Positions 1 to 5,500 of a stretch of 7,443 nt of DNA are shown piece after piece; position 1 is the stretch's first letter, and each line of letters opens with the position of its first letter. The stretch lies in the NCBI GenBank assembly GCA_023387245.1, contig JAEWIH010000113.1:1-7443 (forward strand), written 5' to 3'. A model generated the notes under the pieces. The model was not told where the DNA came from. It made no database searches and saw nothing but the letters and a program-made list of their open reading frames with translations. Origin of the DNA: Bacillota bacterium (GTDB taxonomy: Bacteria; Bacillota_I; Bacilli_A; Erysipelotrichales; Erysipelotrichaceae). The position numbers were made by a program, and so were the translations under genes.

Positions 1-1494
1 ATTGAAAATAAAGCCATTAACTATACTCCAGCTCTTAATGGCAATGATATTCATTTAACTATTAATAAATCGATCCAAGAATCATTACAAGCCGCTTTTG
101 CTTCTACTAAAAATAACATTAAAGCAACTAATATGTTTGGGGCAGTTATGGAAGTAGAAACAGGAAAAATTGTTGCATGGGGACAAATGCCTGATTATAA
201 TGTCAAAGATATTGAAAATTCAGTATTTATTAATTATGGCATCGATGCCTTATTTGAACCAGGATCAACTTTTAAAGCATTTACTTATGCGGCTGCGATT
301 GATAGTGGTAATTATGATGAAAATATAAAATTTAATTCTGAACCATTTTATATCGGATTAGGAAAAAAAAGAGAACCTTATCGTTCTGAAGTTGTAACTA
401 ATCATGGCATAATTAGAAACGCCTTAAATCGAACATGGGGCTATATAACTTATGATGAAGGCTTTAAATATTCTAGTAATGTTGGTACTGCTTCTTTATT
501 AGTTAAAATGGGTTCTACTACTTTTAGAGATTATATTGAACGCTTTGGATTTTTAAATACTATTAATACTGATAGATTGACAACAAAAGCCGGAAATATT
601 AATTATACATGGCCTATTGAAAAACTTAATACTACATTTGGACAAGGGATTACAGTTAATGTATTACAAATGTTACAAGGATATTCAGCCATTTTAAATG
701 ATGGTAAAATGATGAAACCTTATTTCATAGATCAAATTACTAATGCCCAAAATGATGTTATATATCAAGCTAAAAGTCAAATAGTAAGTCAACCAATTAA
801 GCAATCTACTTCTCAAAAATTAATTCAGTTAATGCGTCGCTGTGTTACCGATAAGGATGGTTTTTGTAAAATGTATGATATTGATTCTAGTGAAGTCATT
901 GCTAAAACTGGTACTTCGCAAATAGTTATTGATGGTAAATATTCTAAAGAACAATATATTACATCAGTAGTAGCAGCCTTGCCTGCCAAAGACCCTAAAG
1001 TCGTTTTATATTATGGTTTTCAATCAACTTTAGATGAAGCTTTATATAAAGATAATCGTGAAGGGATTAGAAGTTTATTAAGAACAATGGCTATTTATTA
1101 TGATCGTAATGAAAAAGCTAGTGAGAAAGATAAAAAAGGGGTATCAGTAGTAGAAGTTCCTAATTATATTAATCATAGTTTAGATTTTAGTAAAAACATA
1201 TCTAGTGAAAATAAAGTTAATATTGTAATTTTAGGTGATGGTAATCAAATTATTAAACAATTGCCATTGTCAAATGAACAAATGTTAAATAATCAAAAAG
1301 TATTATTATTAACCGATTATTCAAAACTTAAAATGCCGAATATGTTAGGTTGGAGTTTAAAAGATGTTACTAATTTTTATGCTCTAACAGGCATTGAAAT
1401 TATTACTGTTGGTAATGGTAGTGTAGTTAGTCAAAGTATTGATGCAGATGCTGATTTAAATGATGTCTCATCAATAAAAGTAGTATTGAGGTAA
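1..1494 (+). CDS. ftsI: Class B penicillin-binding protein with two PASTA domains (PBP2x/SpoVD/FtsI type), 5'-truncated
   Basis: This is a D,D-transpeptidase that cross-links septal peptidoglycan on the outer face of the membrane. The frame is open from base 1, so the ATG at 133 is internal and the N-terminal membrane anchor and most of the dimerisation domain lie outside the window. The three active-site motifs are present in order: STFK with the catalytic Ser codon at 265-267, SSN at 472-480, and KTGT at 904-915. Two PASTA repeats follow, at about 1141-1317 and 1327-1491; the second is the clearer one (MPNMLGWSLKDV). PASTA repeats on a class B PBP are typical of PBP2x and SpoVD in Firmicutes. 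The position immediately upstream of mraY fits PBP2x/SpoVD gene order. One oddity is a pair of cysteines (C-x6-C) just before KTG. The family and role are secure; the choice between division (FtsI/PBP2x) and sporulation (SpoVD) paralogue is not, so the symbol is approximate. Confidence 0.93.
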   Translation: MENKAINYTPALNGNDIHLTINKSIQESLQAAFASTKNNIKATNMFGAVMEVETGKIVAWGQMPDYNVKDIENSVFINYGIDALFEPGSTFKAFTYAAAIDSGNYDENIKFNSEPFYIGLGKKREPYRSEVVTNHGIIRNALNRTWGYITYDEGFKYSSNVGTASLLVKMGSTTFRDYIERFGFLNTINTDRLTTKAGNINYTWPIEKLNTTFGQGITVNVLQMLQGYSAILNDGKMMKPYFIDQITNAQNDVIYQAKSQIVSQPIKQSTSQKLIQLMRRCVTDKDGFCKMYDIDSSEVIAKTGTSQIVIDGKYSKEQYITSVVAALPAKDPKVVLYYGFQSTLDEALYKDNREGIRSLLRTMAIYYDRNEKASEKDKKGVSVVEVPNYINHSLDFSKNISSENKVNIVILGDGNQIIKQLPLSNEQMLNNQKVLLLTDYSKLKMPNMLGWSLKDVTNFYALTGIEIITVGNGSVVSQSIDADADLNDVSSIKVVLR

Positions 1495-1497
1495 TAT

Positions 1498-2463
1498 ATG
1501 GGAATGATAGGAAATAGTATAATCGCATTTTTAATTTGTTTTAGTATCGGATTAGTATTATATCCACTATTTATTAAATATTTAAATAAAAAATTAATTT
1601 TACAAATAGTCAGTGAATATGCGACTGAAGAATTTAAAAATAAAAAACAAGTGCCTATTTTTGGCGGAGTAATATTTATTTTATTAACAATTATAATGAC
1701 AGTGATTAGTAATTTTATTTTAAATAATCACTCAGTTACAATATACATATTTTTATTTACTCTATTCATTTATTTTTTAATTGGTTTTGTTGATGATTAT
1801 CGAATAATAAAATATTCTAAAAATGATGGCCTTAAAGAAAAACATAAATTTTTGTTACAAATTTTTTCAGCCGCAATTATTTTTATTTTATTTAATAATC
1901 AATTATCAGTAACTATATTTGGTATACAATTACCATTAATTATTACTATTTTATTTGGTTGTTTTATGATGTCAGGTTTTTCCAATGCGGTTAATATTAC
2001 TGATGGCATCGATGGTCTTAGTAGTAGTAGTGTTAGTTTAAGTTTTTTTATATGGTGGTTAATTATTGTTATAAGTAATCAACATAGCGAACTACTAATT
2101 CCCATTAGTTGTTTAGTTGGTGGACTAATTGCTTATTTTACTTATAATGTTAAGCCGGCTAAAATCTATATGGGAGATTGTGGTTCATTAGCATTAGGAG
2201 CTGGCTTTATGATCATTGGCTTTATGCTAGATTTGTCATTGTTAGCGGTATTGATTGGTATAGTTTTTGTATTAGAAACTTTATCAGTAATGATTCAAGT
2301 TTTTAGTGTTAAAGTATTTAAGAAAAAAGTCTTTTTATATACTCCAATTCATTATACCTTTACATTAAAGGGATATAGTGAAAATCAAGTAGTTTTATTA
2401 TTTAATTTAGTTGGTTTGATTGGTGGTATATTAGCGCTAATAATAGTGGTGTGGTTAAAATGA
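1498..2463 (+). CDS. mraY: Phospho-N-acetylmuramoyl-pentapeptide-transferase
   Basis: MraY transfers phospho-MurNAc-pentapeptide from UDP to undecaprenyl phosphate, making lipid I at the inner face of the membrane. The protein is 321 residues, normal for Gram-positive MraY, and very hydrophobic, with about ten predicted membrane segments. Family motifs are seen in order: GFVDDY with Asp99-Asp100, NGL-like NDGLKEKHK at 109-117, NAVNITDGIDGL at 163-174, and MGDCGSLALG at 225-234 with Asp227. Two motifs deviate. The usual GTPTMGG near the N-terminus is QVPIFGG (51-57), and the usual PIHHHFE is PIHYTFT (283-289), so only the first of three histidines is kept. The start at 1498 is supported by a GAGG Shine-Dalgarno (1488-1491) that lies in the last codons of the upstream gene; the gap between genes is 3 nt, so the two are probably translationally coupled. 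Assignment as MraY rather than a WecA/TagO relative rests on gene context and the PIH...LKG block. Confidence 0.93.
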   Translation: MGMIGNSIIAFLICFSIGLVLYPLFIKYLNKKLILQIVSEYATEEFKNKKQVPIFGGVIFILLTIIMTVISNFILNNHSVTIYIFLFTLFIYFLIGFVDDYRIIKYSKNDGLKEKHKFLLQIFSAAIIFILFNNQLSVTIFGIQLPLIITILFGCFMMSGFSNAVNITDGIDGLSSSSVSLSFFIWWLIIVISNQHSELLIPISCLVGGLIAYFTYNVKPAKIYMGDCGSLALGAGFMIIGFMLDLSLLAVLIGIVFVLETLSVMIQVFSVKVFKKKVFLYTPIHYTFTLKGYSENQVVLLFNLVGLIGGILALIIVVWLK

Positions 2464-3698
2464 TGAAAAAATATGCTATTTTAGGAGCTGCTCGCTCAGG
2501 CGAATCTTTGGCTAAATTTTTAATAAAACATAATCAAGAAGTAACTTTATTTGATGATAAAAAGTCAAAATATTTACCATTACAAGCTTTTAATGAAAAT
2601 GATTTTGATGTAGTAGTTAAAAGTCCTGGAATCCCTAATGATCATCCAGTATTATTAAATCATAAAAAATTTTTATATAGTGATATTGAAATTGTAAGTC
2701 AATATATGCCCGGTACTAATTTTTTAGCAATTACTGGTACTAATGGAAAAACAACTACTTCTACTTTATTGGCCCATTTGTTATGTGCGAAATTAGGCGG
2801 TAATGTTGGTATTGGATTGGCTGATGTAGTTAGCGATGGTGATGTTGTTGTTGAGGTTAGTAGTTTCCAATGTGAAGGATTAGAAAATTTTAAACCACAT
2901 TTAGCAGCATTACTAAATTTAACACCAGATCATTTAGATCGTTATTTATCGGTTGAAGAATATTATTTATCAAAATTTAATTTGTTTAAAAACATGAATG
3001 AAAATGACTATTTGATTGTTAATGGCGATGATATAAATATTAAAAGATTGATAAAGACCAATGATTTAAAATGCCAAATAATTTCAGTTTCTTTAAAGAA
3101 TAATGATTGCCAAGTTTATTTAAAAGCAGGTAGCGTGTATTATTTAGATACTTGTTTATTTAATCTTTGCGATCTTAACTTAATTGGTGAACATAATTTG
3201 TTTAATGCGATGGTTGCAAGTACAATTGCATATTTAAATGGACTTTTGCCACAAAATATTCAAAAGAAGTTAAAACAATTTAATGGTATCGAGCATCGAA
3301 TGGAAAAGTTTTTTGAACATAATGGGGTTATTTTTATTAATGATTCAAAAGCGACTAATCCAGAAGCGAGTGAAGTAGCAATTAAATCTTTTGAAAAAAA
3401 CGTTCATTGGATTTTAGGTGGTTATGATAAACATACTAGTTTTGAAATTTTGAAAAAATACGGCGATCGTGCTAAATATATTTATGTTTTTGGACAAACA
3501 AAAAATCAACTACATTCAGTTTTTCCTAAAAGTTGTATTTATGATAATTTAGATCAAGTTTTAAATGCTGTTGCTAATAATGTTAGTAATGGTGATGTAG
3601 TTTTATTTTCACCAGCTTGTGCCTCTTTTGATCAATTTATTGATTATAATCATCGAGGCATATATTTTAAAGAAAAAGTTAAAGAGATTTTTAAATGA
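2460..3698 (+). CDS. murD: UDP-N-acetylmuramoyl-L-alanine--D-glutamate ligase
   Basis: MurD is the cytoplasmic ATP-dependent ligase that adds D-glutamate to UDP-MurNAc-L-Ala. From ATG 2460 the product is 412 residues, somewhat shorter than the usual 440-450. The N-terminal Rossmann-like domain starts with GAARSGES (9-16) and contains KSPGIP (54-59). The central ATPase domain has the P-loop TGTNGKTTT (92-100), VEVSSFQ (131-137), LTPDHLDRY (154-162), and Lys172 in the position of the carbamylated lysine. HNLFNAM (245-251) and EHRME (278-282) lead into the C-terminal domain with NDSKATN (294-300), LGGYDK (319-324) and SPACASFDQF (384-393). The ATG at 2460 forms an ATGA overlap with the mraY stop, and GGTGTGG (2448-2454) can serve as a weak Shine-Dalgarno. 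ATG 2463 is almost as good. An in-frame GTG at 2451 falls inside that Shine-Dalgarno and is less likely. Confidence 0.95.
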   Translation: MMKKYAILGAARSGESLAKFLIKHNQEVTLFDDKKSKYLPLQAFNENDFDVVVKSPGIPNDHPVLLNHKKFLYSDIEIVSQYMPGTNFLAITGTNGKTTTSTLLAHLLCAKLGGNVGIGLADVVSDGDVVVEVSSFQCEGLENFKPHLAALLNLTPDHLDRYLSVEEYYLSKFNLFKNMNENDYLIVNGDDINIKRLIKTNDLKCQIISVSLKNNDCQVYLKAGSVYYLDTCLFNLCDLNLIGEHNLFNAMVASTIAYLNGLLPQNIQKKLKQFNGIEHRMEKFFEHNGVIFINDSKATNPEASEVAIKSFEKNVHWILGGYDKHTSFEILKKYGDRAKYIYVFGQTKNQLHSVFPKSCIYDNLDQVLNAVANNVSNGDVVLFSPACASFDQFIDYNHRGIYFKEKVKEIFK

Positions 3699-3706
3699 TA
3701 TATAAT
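3685..3706 (+). promoter_or_regulatory. Possible promoter -10 region ahead of the C39 peptidase gene
   Basis: A perfect TATAAT lies at 3701-3706, straddling the gap after the murD stop. The best upstream -35 candidate is weak (TTAAAG at 3679-3684, 16-bp spacer, half matching TTGACA). Transcription from here would begin near 3713 and give a leader of only a few bases before the Shine-Dalgarno. TATAAT-like strings are frequent in DNA this AT-rich, so the gene may simply be read through from murD. Confidence 0.3.
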
Positions 3707-3718
3707 AGATACATTTTT

Positions 3719-3728
3719 AAGGGGTGAT
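3719..3728 (+). promoter_or_regulatory. Strong Shine-Dalgarno that argues for a non-ATG start of the peptidase gene
   Basis: AAGGGGTGAT is a near-complete match to the anti-Shine-Dalgarno sequence, allowing one G-U pair. Eight bases after its GGGG core lies an in-frame ATT (3733-3735), at the normal start distance. The in-frame GTG at 3724 is part of the Shine-Dalgarno itself, and the first in-frame ATG (3745) is 20 bases beyond the core, which is too far. An in-frame TAA at 3718-3720 excludes any earlier start. Confidence 0.65.
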
Positions 3729-4485
3729 TAATATTAAAAGTTTAATGCTGATTGTTGTATTCAATTTAATGTTTAGTATTTTAAATTATAAATTCGATTT
3801 AATTGACTTTGTTCCATTTGTGATGTTTACTAATCGTATTCAAAGATCGTATTTTGCTGATAATATTTTTTCGCATATTAATGAATTTAGTCGTATTAAT
3901 CTTTTGATTTCTCGTAAAATCGAGTATGAACAAGATTATGATATTGGTCGCTATCGTTATTTAGGTATTAGTCCTCAAGTACAAGAAACTACTTTTTGGT
4001 GTGCTCCTGCTACATCGAGCATGCTTTTAAGTTTTTATGGTGTTGATTATTCACAAACAAAATTATCGACATTAATGGATACTAAATTACCTTTTGGTAC
4101 TCATAATCAAAACGCGATTACAGTGATTAATAATATTTTAAATTTAAATAATGTTGAAAAAAATTATAATTTAGTTACAGTTAAAAATGGCGATACTCTA
4201 GATTATGACAAATTTAAAAGCGATTTTTATATGGCGATTAATAAAGGGAATCCAGTTTATTTAACCCTTGATTTAACTAAAATTTCTGATACTCGAAAAG
4301 GTGAGCATAATGTTTTAGGTATTGGTTATGTTATGGATAAAAATAATGAGAACATTAAATATATTATTATGTATGATCCTTCAAGCGTAGTTTTTAATTC
4401 AACCTATGGTTCTTTAAGGATTATGAAAGTTAATACTTTACTTGATTCTTTATCTATGAGTATAGAACCTAATTATGCTTATTAA
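3724..4485 (+). CDS. C39-like papain-fold cysteine peptidase, membrane-anchored or secreted
   Basis: The product is a probable extracytoplasmic cysteine peptidase of the C39-like group; its substrate is unknown. Numbering from the GTG at 3724 (253 residues), a hydrophobic N-terminal segment (about 7-22) acts as a signal or anchor; no clear AxA cleavage site follows. The catalytic domain begins near residue 80. It has a Gln (Gln85 or Gln87, in SPQVQETTFWCAPA) before the catalytic Cys93 in WCAPA, the catalytic His195 in GEHNVLGIGY, and Asp218 in MYDPS. This Q-C-H-D order is that of papain-fold C39 peptidases. The coordinates give the outermost canonical start, but the Shine-Dalgarno points to ATT 3733, which would give a better signal peptide (initiator Met, then KSLMLIVVF). 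The gene follows murD by 25 bp and ends in a hairpin terminator. Its last codons recur at 5302-5343. The C39 domain also serves in bacteriocin exporters, but here it stands alone with no leader-peptide gene. The fold is well supported; the role is not. Confidence 0.8.
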   Translation: MINIKSLMLIVVFNLMFSILNYKFDLIDFVPFVMFTNRIQRSYFADNIFSHINEFSRINLLISRKIEYEQDYDIGRYRYLGISPQVQETTFWCAPATSSMLLSFYGVDYSQTKLSTLMDTKLPFGTHNQNAITVINNILNLNNVEKNYNLVTVKNGDTLDYDKFKSDFYMAINKGNPVYLTLDLTKISDTRKGEHNVLGIGYVMDKNNENIKYIIMYDPSSVVFNSTYGSLRIMKVNTLLDSLSMSIEPNYAY

Positions 4486-4529
4486 TTTATAAACTCAGCT
4501 GATATTTTTTAATATAAATATCGGCTTTT
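4424..4529 (+). repeat. Direct repeat, left copy: peptidase gene tail plus terminator
   Basis: Two blocks recur 858-879 bp downstream. Positions 4424-4446 match 5303-5325 exactly (23 of 23). Positions 4468-4529 match 5326-5387 with five differences in 62. The 21 bases between the blocks (4447-4467, seven codons) are missing from the right copy, which keeps the reading frame. The two copies bracket the toxin-antitoxin operon. Confidence 0.93.
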
Positions 4530-4531
4530 TT
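4497..4531 (+). terminator. Intrinsic terminator after the peptidase gene
   Basis: An 11-bp stem pairs 4497-4507 (AGCTGATATTT) with 4516-4526 (AAATATCGGCT), with one T-G wobble and an 8-base loop, followed by a run of six T (4526-4531). It lies 12 bp after the stop and ends the murD-peptidase transcript. Confidence 0.85.
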
Positions 4532-4620
4532 AATTATTATTAGTATAGTAATGTAACATCGTCAATTGGATCAAAAGATTATACAATCAAAACATTAGTT
4601 TTTAATTCAAAAATATTCTG

Positions 4621-4649
4621 TTGTTTTGTGGCTATATCTAGTGTATAAT
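4621..4649 (+). promoter_or_regulatory. Promoter of the toxin-antitoxin operon
   Basis: The -10 box TATAAT (4644-4649) is a perfect match; TTGTTT (4621-4626) lies 17 bp upstream as a partial -35 match. Transcription would start near 4656, leaving about 20 bases of leader with AAAGGGG (4661-4667) placed 8 bases before the antitoxin ATG. The rest of 4532-4620 is AT-rich and shows nothing recognisable. Confidence 0.7.
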
Positions 4650-4656
4650 TTAGATA
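4635..4656 (+). promoter_or_regulatory. Probable autoregulatory operator over the -10 box
   Basis: An inverted repeat with arms TATCTA (4635-4640) and TAGATA (4651-4656), separated by 10 bases, is centred on the -10 box at 4644-4649. Phd/YefM antitoxins are known to repress their own operons by binding palindromes at the promoter, so this is a sensible operator candidate. Short AT-rich palindromes also arise by chance. Confidence 0.45.
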
Positions 4657-4675
4657 CAAGAAAGGGGTATATTTT

Positions 4676-4933
4676 ATGCAAATAGTACCTATGAGAGAAC
4701 TAAAAAATACTGTCGAAATTGAAAAACGATGCAGAGAAGAGAATGGTCCTGTTTATGTAACAAAAAATGGTTATGGTTGTCTTGTTGTCATGGACATTGA
4801 GTATTATGAAAAGACCATGAAAAAAATAGTTGAGGCCAAACAAGTCTTAGCAGGTCTTTTAGATATTAAAGAAGGTCGTATAATTGAAGGAGAAAGTGCT
4901 ATTAACGATATAAGAGCTAAATATGGCCTCTAA
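4676..4933 (+). CDS. Type II antitoxin, Phd/YefM family
   Basis: The 85-residue protein should bind and neutralise the toxin encoded next to it and repress the shared promoter. The N-terminal half has the Phd/YefM fold pattern: a short first strand with MRELKN (6-11), a helix, then PVYVTKNGYGCLVVMD (25-40) and the following YYE. The charged C-terminal tail (about 50-85, ending in IRAKYGL) is where family members wrap around the toxin. The start is clear from AAAGGGG 8 bases upstream. The gene overlaps the toxin gene by 11 bp, which suggests translational coupling. Confidence 0.9.
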   Translation: MQIVPMRELKNTVEIEKRCREENGPVYVTKNGYGCLVVMDIEYYEKTMKKIVEAKQVLAGLLDIKEGRIIEGESAINDIRAKYGL

Positions 4934-5264
4934 ATTTTCTTTTAGATTAACTTCTACTGCAAGAAATGATTTAGATGATATTGTTGCTTATATTTCCTTA
5001 ATCTTATCTAATCCGCAAGCTGCCACTAATTTTTTAAATAAATTTCAAAATGCGGTTAATGAGGTCTGTTGTTTTGTAGAATCCGGTCCGATTGTAGATA
5101 ACGAATTTTTGATTGGATCAAATGTCAGAAAAAAACTAGTAGGAAATTATATTATGTATTATCTTTTTAACATAGAACAAAAAATGATTTATGTTGTTCG
5201 TATTGTTTATAGTAAAAGAAATATCGACGATATTATTAGAAATTTAGATATGCAAAATTTATGA
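4923..5264 (+). CDS. Type II toxin, RelE/ParE superfamily
   Basis: The 113-residue protein matches the RelE/ParE toxin pattern: FRLTSTARNDLDDIVAYIS at the N-terminus (two helices after the first strand), NPQAATNFLNKF in the second helix, and the C-terminal sheet with VRKKLVGNYIMYYL, IYVVRIVYSKRNID. RelE members cut mRNA on the ribosome and ParE members poison gyrase; the sequence alone does not settle which applies. The helical N-terminus with LDDIVAYI and the NP-A-A motif look more ParE-like. The ATG at 4923 lies 11 bp inside the antitoxin gene; there is only a weak Shine-Dalgarno, so translation is probably coupled. No terminator of its own follows, only the duplicated peptidase terminator at 5355-5387. 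Confidence 0.88.
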   Translation: MASKFSFRLTSTARNDLDDIVAYISLILSNPQAATNFLNKFQNAVNEVCCFVESGPIVDNEFLIGSNVRKKLVGNYIMYYLFNIEQKMIYVVRIVYSKRNIDDIIRNLDMQNL

Positions 5265-5301
5265 CTTTAACATAAAGAAACAATGGATTATTATATCCAA
5301 T

Positions 5302-5343
5302 TTGAAAGTTAATACTTTACTTGATCCTAATTATGCCTATTAA
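5302..5343 (+). pseudogene. Remnant of the 3' end of a C39-like peptidase gene
   Basis: The codons read KVNTLLDPNYAY and a TAA stop, against KVNTLLDSLSMSIEPNYAY in the intact gene. The frame and stop are preserved, with a seven-codon difference. Upstream the same frame stays open back through 5281 (QWIIISNL just before the match) but no longer resembles the intact gene convincingly, and there is no catalytic motif. This is a fragment without a start, left by a duplication or by decay of a paralogue. Confidence 0.75.
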
Positions 5344-5387
5344 TTTATATAATCAGCTGATATTTTTTACTATAAATATCAGCTTTT
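5303..5387 (+). repeat. Direct repeat, right copy: peptidase gene tail plus terminator
   Basis: This is the partner of 4424-4529: 80 of 85 aligned bases are identical and 21 bases are absent in frame. It begins 39 bp after the toxin stop. Similarity stops shortly after the terminator on the right and is unclear upstream of 5303. Confidence 0.93.
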
Positions 5388-5390
5388 ATT
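5355..5390 (+). terminator. Intrinsic terminator closing the toxin-antitoxin operon
   Basis: A perfect 11-bp stem pairs 5355-5365 (AGCTGATATTT) with 5374-5384 (AAATATCAGCT), followed by TTTT and an interrupted T tract. It is the second copy of the peptidase terminator. Its stem is fully Watson-Crick while the left copy has a T-G wobble; its T run is shorter. Confidence 0.8.
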
Positions 5391-5406
5391 CTATATGGCC
5401 AACATA

Positions 5407-5434
5407 TTGACTTTTTAATAGAAAGGACTATAAT
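5407..5434 (+). promoter_or_regulatory. Promoter of the ABC exporter operon
   Basis: TTGACT (5407-5412) and TATAAT (5429-5434) are separated by 16 bp, a near-consensus vegetative promoter. It lies just after the terminator at 5355-5390, so the ABC genes form their own unit. The leader of about 60 bases ends in AAAGGGG, 5 bases before the ATG at 5501. I see no riboswitch or attenuator in it. Confidence 0.8.
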
Positions 5435-5500
5435 TTTATAAAGTTATATATTTGGATTTTATGAATTTAATTTCTAAGTATAAAAAAGAAAGGGGAAAAT

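Noticed and set aside
133..1494. ATG at 133 as the start of the penicillin-binding protein gene
   Set aside because: The frame is open from base 1 and the upstream residues (NGNDIHLTINKSIQ) match the conserved region before the transpeptidase domain, so this Met is internal.
2451..2459. GTG at 2451 as the murD start
   Set aside because: It lies within the likely ribosome binding site and adds only VKM-type residues before the conserved KKYAILGA; the ATG at 2460 in an ATGA overlap is more usual.
4561..4585. TTGGAT and TATACA as a second promoter upstream of the antitoxin
   Set aside because: The spacing between the two is only 8 bp, far too short for a promoter.
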